Positions 60,047-64,000 of a stretch of 64,000 bases of DNA are shown one piece after another. The notes below the pieces were generated by a model. The model was not told the origin of the DNA. It did no database searches and saw only the letters and a program-made list of their open reading frames with translations. Origin of the DNA: Climacium dendroides (lineage: Eukaryota; Streptophyta; Bryopsida; Hypnales; Climaciaceae); assembly GCA_950106755.1 (NCBI GenBank), contig OX467088.1, forward strand, positions 3,518,001 to 3,582,000, given 5' to 3'. The stretch's first letter is position 1. Every line of letters starts with the position of its first letter. The position numbers were made by a program, and so were the translations under genes.

Positions 60047-61996
60047 CTAATGTTTTGGCTTCCGTCCTTTCCTTGAGCGGCTCCCCGCTTGGCTAGTAGG
60101 CGTCCCCTTCGTATTCTTTGCTGGTGTGGTTTTCGCGGTCGCCCGAGACTGGATATGGCGCATTACGGGAGACCGATCGCTGTCGTCTTCGGTTTCGGAA
60201 GTGGAGTGGACACTCTCCTCCTCAGAATCTTCAATGACTTGAATTTCCTTCTCCTTTTCTGGCGGTGTATCCTCCAATGTTGTGGATTCGCTTCTCTTCT
60301 CTGGAGTGGTCTCTTGCATGTGTGAAAACCCTTGCGGATTAGTCCGAGCCGGATTGGTCATTCCACCGATTCGGCTGATGAGGTCTCCTCTGACTTGTTG
60401 TCCTGGAACCTTGAATGATCCGGTCATCAAATTCGGCATTGTTTGTGCCTTGGGAACTTCTAGAGTTGAGAATTTGGGTGGTACCGGAACCGATCTCACG
60501 CTAGACTCAGGTTCTGGTTCCGACGCTGGCCTCAAATTCAGCTCCGTCATCCGCATCTTGCTGGCGGAAGGCTCGGCTGGTATGAGTATCCCCCACAACC
60601 CTTCCATTCGAGTTGCACGATCCGTCACCGATCTCCCTGGAGTACCTGAGACAAAAGGAAGTTCCGGAAAGGTGGAGAAATCCATCACCTGATTTGGATC
60701 GATGGTCGCTAACAGCTGCTGGATCTCCTTCAAAACTCGCTCAATTCTCGCAATGAAGTCTACGAGGATGGTTACTACCTTGGTTTCGGTAATGTGGCCT
60801 TCCGATATCAGCTTTGAGTCAAACAAGGCAGCTTTCATGATGATGTCGGCTTTGATGTTGACTGCTTCGGATAGATTCTTGACCAAAGCGAGAGCCTCTT
60901 TCTCTTTCTCCTTTGCAGCTGTCATTTCCCCTTCCGCCCAATTCACTCGGGCCTGGAGTTGGTTCCGTTCTGCCTCCAACTCCTGAATCTGCTCCTCCCT
61001 TCTTTTCAGATCTTCCAGTTTGGGCAATCGCTTAACAACTTCCACAATCTGATCCGGCTCCACCTTCAACACTTCCGTAGTGTCTATCACCAAATCCGCC
61101 AAGTTGTCGTGGAGTACCTTGGCCTCGCGTATCCATTCGAATCCAGCATTGAAAAATGTTGATTCCGTTTCTACTTCCGGTCCTTTGCTGGACTCCCCCT
61201 TCTCCATTGCCAGTGGCTTGGATCGCGACCCCGGATCGGTTGACTTCCTCTTTTTGTTCCTCGGATCGGTCAAGCGTTCCTCGAGAAGTTCCTCCGGATC
61301 CGACTCAACCGGATCTTCCGCCTCCTCTCCGGAAAGTCCGTATGGCAGGATCGCCTTTCCGGTGTCATATTGGATTATTTCTGCTGCACTCAAAAGTTCC
61401 TACTGATGGTACAGATGGAACAAGTAGGTGTTAACTGGGCTTGCTTTCACTCGCGTCACATGATCCGCTAATTTAGTCACTATCCCGGCTATGACTCTAT
61501 TCTAGTGTACTACCCGGTTCTCCATAGCCCTCAAAATAGTATTGGCCATCGTAATGGTAACTCGTGTTGGCTTTTCCGGATACAAGATAGGAATTAGAAA
61601 CTCTAATATCCGCCTATGTCTCTCGTCCTTGCATTCGCTAATCGCGAATCTATCTTTAGGGTTTACAGACCCTGTGAATTTCCCAGCTACAAAACAGTCC
61701 GTCCTTGATGCTAACCCGTTCCCGCTCTTCCGGAACTGATAGACATCCGCCCAGATGTCCTCAGTCCACGTAACTGGCCGTCCTCTCAAAGTGAACTCAT
61801 ATTGATTCGGAACACCATGAAGTAGCTCCTGAATCATATCTTCACTCTTGAGGTTCCATGGTCGGTGTAGTAGACCGACACATCCTAACTTAGTTAAATC
61901 TTCCTCTAACTGCTTATGTAGTTCCGGGCTATCCGGAATGGCCAGAGAGATAACTCGGGCAGATACCGCTATCTTCCGTACTGGTCCGGATGCCAT
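60047..61996 (-). pseudogene. LTR-encoded ORF, copy D (best preserved)
   Basis: ATG 61996 to the stop at 60047 is one frame of 650 codons, interrupted only by TAG 61502-61504 (TGG in A) and TAG 61400-61402 (CAG in A). Residues 1-165 hold LHKQLEEDLTKLGCVGLLHR, FVAGKFTG and ILYPEKPTRVTITMANTI; about 180-205 LFHLYHQ*ELLSAAEIIQYD; then an acidic stretch (EEAEDPVESDPEE) and KKRKSTDPGSRSKP near 245. A coiled coil lies near 330-390 (EEQIQELEAERNQLQARV), and a long low-complexity tail ends in RSRKGRKPKH. No protease, RT, integrase or CCHC motif is seen, so it is not a standard gag-pol product. It could be an accessory or gag-like protein; this is inference. Confidence 0.78.
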
Positions 61997-62130
61997 AAGA
62001 TCTAAGTCAGAACGAGAAAAAAGTAGCTCTACTTCAGTCGCTAACTCACCACTTTTTCTCTCAACTACTCACACATACAGTCTTAGAAAAACAGAACAGG
62101 AAAGTGAAGAGGAAAACCCTAGGAAGACAG

Positions 62131-62138
62131 CTTAAATA
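62131..62138 (-). promoter_or_regulatory. TATA-like box of LTR D
   Basis: TATTTAAG, 135 bp upstream of ATG 61996 and 293 bp inside the LTR 5' end. Conserved in position among A, C and D, and a similar box is seen in E. It suggests transcription of the ORF from within the solo LTR. Confidence 0.5.
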
Positions 62139-62436
62139 CTAAACCGTCTTTTTACGGGTTTAAGGACAACGGCTATAGGTCCGTTGTACTAACGGTATCC
62201 TACTCCCATAGCTTACGAGGTCTATACGGTAGGTTCCTGTGTTCCGGGTGAGTCCGGATTAGTCCGGATTCCGGATAAGTTCCGGTTACGGGTTATACCG
62301 GAACGCTTATTTCCTAATTCGAGTTATCTCACACAAAACTCACGTTCTAACTATAATTTTTTTTTATTTTCCCTATTTTTCTCACCTAATTCTGGTATCC
62401 TTGATCGGTTTCCGGATTCCGGATTCCCACAAGTAA

Positions 62437-64000
62437 CTAGCCTAGGCTCTTTAGTAGGAGTAAAGGAGTAAGAAAAGACCCCGCTTTGACCTTAATCCAA
62501 TTCCGTATGCTCCCCGTACGCCGGTCAACTCCACGATTAATCTTTAAATTTGTCAATTTTGGAGGATCTTGATGGTTTTGCATCTTTTGACTATCAGAAT
62601 GCCATGAAACTTATTGGAGCTTGTTATTAACATAAAAAAAGCTATCCTAATTTTTAGTGAGATTTTACCGCTGCCTAGGTAATTTCTAGGAATTTCCCAT
62701 CATTACTTCCAGTAGTTGACTACCCAGAAAAAGATCTTTTGAAGATAAAAAAAAACCAAGAATTTTCATGGAACCTCTCATGGAGTCCCACAAGGGATGT
62801 GCAAACTCATATTCCCATTTTGCACATCTAAGGAAGGAGAATCAAATCTTGCTATCTCCTTTAACTTCCGATAAAAAGAGAATCTTCCAAATAGAAGGGA
62901 ATCTTGGTGAGCCGATTGCTCCGTTGGACTTCTGGCATGATTTCCACTTCGAACTATCATACTTAAGTTGTAGATGCCTTCCTATGATTCGTCTTGAGTT
63001 TTTTTCACCTACAGGCTAATAATTGGAGTTTCTACTATTTTGCCAATGAAATGGGAAAATTGAAACCTCTTCTTTGGAAATCTATACTAAGGTTTTTACA
63101 TAATTCCCTTGAACCAATTTGGTTAGGATCTGTCACTGAAAGGCAGGGTTAGACAAGTTGGGCAATTTCTACTAAACATGGTTATTTTGTACAATTTCTG
63201 GGCTTCTACCCTATCTACATGCAAGATTTGGTTACAAATAACAAGAAATGCCTCAATTAGGACCAATGGTCATATTGGTATGTGACATCTCCATTTTGGT
63301 TATTCACTCTTTTTTGGACTTTTTGTATATAAAACTACACTCAAAACTTTATAAAATCCAAAAAAAACAATTCTGAATCATGAGTGACCAAATGGGCACT
63401 CACAATATCCCTGACATTTTCAAAAGTTTTTTTTCAAATATATTTTGAATTAAGACCAAAAATGAGGATTTGGATTTCTATTAGATACCCAAATTTGGAG
63501 TACCACCAAGGATTCCTAGGAGGGCTGTTGGATTTTCTCCATCTTTCTTCTTATCATCTTATCTTTTTTCCTTCTCACCCTACGTACTTTACTCTAAATT
63601 CTGTGACCTCCTATTTTGAGTAGTATAGAAAGAAAGTGATTTAAATTTACAAATAATTTGGAAAGCCTTAATTTGAGTAAACAAATCACTAATATTTTCA
63701 TATGGCCGCAGTTATAGGGTCCACGGTCATAGGTCACAAAAGTACTATAAATAGTAAGTTTTTGGATGAATTTTTTTTCAAAAATATGCTTTTGGTACTC
63801 ATTACTCATAAACTTCACACTCGCAGCTCACAAGCTCACCGCTCCAAGCTCGCCTCCTAGCGTTGTTGACTGCGAGATGAGTGGCTATGGTTGAGGAAGT
63901 TGCAAAAAGCAAGGGAGTACAATGTCAAGAAATTGCATTGTCTATGCAACAATTGCAAGGGGCGTAAGAGACTGCTACTGAAGAATGTACGGGATCATCT
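62437..64000. other. Repeat-derived tail of the window, no gene
   Basis: One diverged 172-bp unit of the foldback family lies at about 63400-63535. At 63719-63870 ccacggtcataggt followed by gctcacaagctcaccgctccaagctcgcc matches, inverted, the left border of the foldback (54570-54665), and partly 22480-22645. The frame 62768-63019 is not recognised. Confidence 0.5.

Larger units (their letters stand above)
58871..62431 (-). mobile_element. Solo LTR D (3.6 kb), TSD AGTAA
   Basis: Plus-strand ends TGTCATACGCGCAG and GGATTCCCACA; AGTAA at 58866-58870 and 62432-62436. It is the best preserved copy of the family: its ORF has two stops and no frameshift. Confidence 0.92.

Noticed and set aside
62768..63019. 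83-codon plus-strand ORF as a gene
   Set aside because: No family, splice sites or conserved context; alternate frames look equally plausible.

Overview
This window looks like repeat-dominated nuclear DNA of a land plant. Supporting signs are degenerate plant-type telomere repeats (CCCTAAA), a retrotransposon primer-binding site complementary to the 3' end of plant tRNA-Asp, several CACTA-type DNA transposons, a MULE-like transposase gene and coding regions split by GT-AG introns. No bacterial-style operon, rRNA, tRNA or CRISPR array is seen. Some transposon-derived protein families remind me of bryophyte or other non-seed-plant proteins, but that placement is recall and low confidence. Almost every gene-like region carries stops, frameshifts or insertions, so the window reads as old, decaying heterochromatin.

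Layout. 38-4697: a decayed multi-exon minus-strand gene with a GNHR motif, one exon split by a 1.1-kb CACTA element. 5274-5667: three 72-bp near-perfect palindromes; four more lie at 479, 10022, 10558 and 20313, all exactly 72 bp. 6309-9996: a solo LTR (element E, TSD GAATC) carrying a decayed minus-strand ORF. 13619-14411: a MITE with 17-bp inverted repeats. 14910-22023: a MULE-type transposase pseudogene with a 3.1-kb CACTA element inserted in an exon. 22217-24915: tandem repeats and a telomere-like tract. 24916-28154: solo LTR A (TSD CCTGA), inserted inside that tract. 29926-30324: a 48-bp minisatellite built on a 20-bp palindrome. 30916-34917: a degenerate gene resembling the DUF7869 transposon-protein family. 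36310-37500: a ~136-bp tandem array built on a second palindrome and interrupted by a 206-bp CACTA MITE. 40204-42216: internally deleted LTR B followed by its primer-binding site. 42217-42686: end of an E-type LTR in opposite orientation. 43416-43949: fragment resembling a CACTA accessory protein. 46589-46962: long hairpin. 47595-51701: small hypothetical minus-strand gene split by solo LTR C (48081-51639, TSD GGACC). 51878-52459: MITE next to a second copy of the C-terminal module of the DUF7869-like gene. About 54640-56180: large foldback whose arms are arrays of ~172-bp units. 58871-62431: solo LTR D (TSD AGTAA).

The main theme is one LTR-retrotransposon superfamily whose LTRs are 3.2-3.7 kb long and themselves contain a promoter-like TATA box and a ~650-codon sense ORF (coiled coil, basic tail). 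Four copies (A, C, D, E) are bounded by TG...CA ends and perfect 5-bp target duplications with no internal region, so they are solo LTRs that still carry the ORF. The second theme is three unrelated short palindrome families (cores GGATCC, AGATCT and GTCGAC), each amplified in its own way. These two are the most unusual signals in the window.
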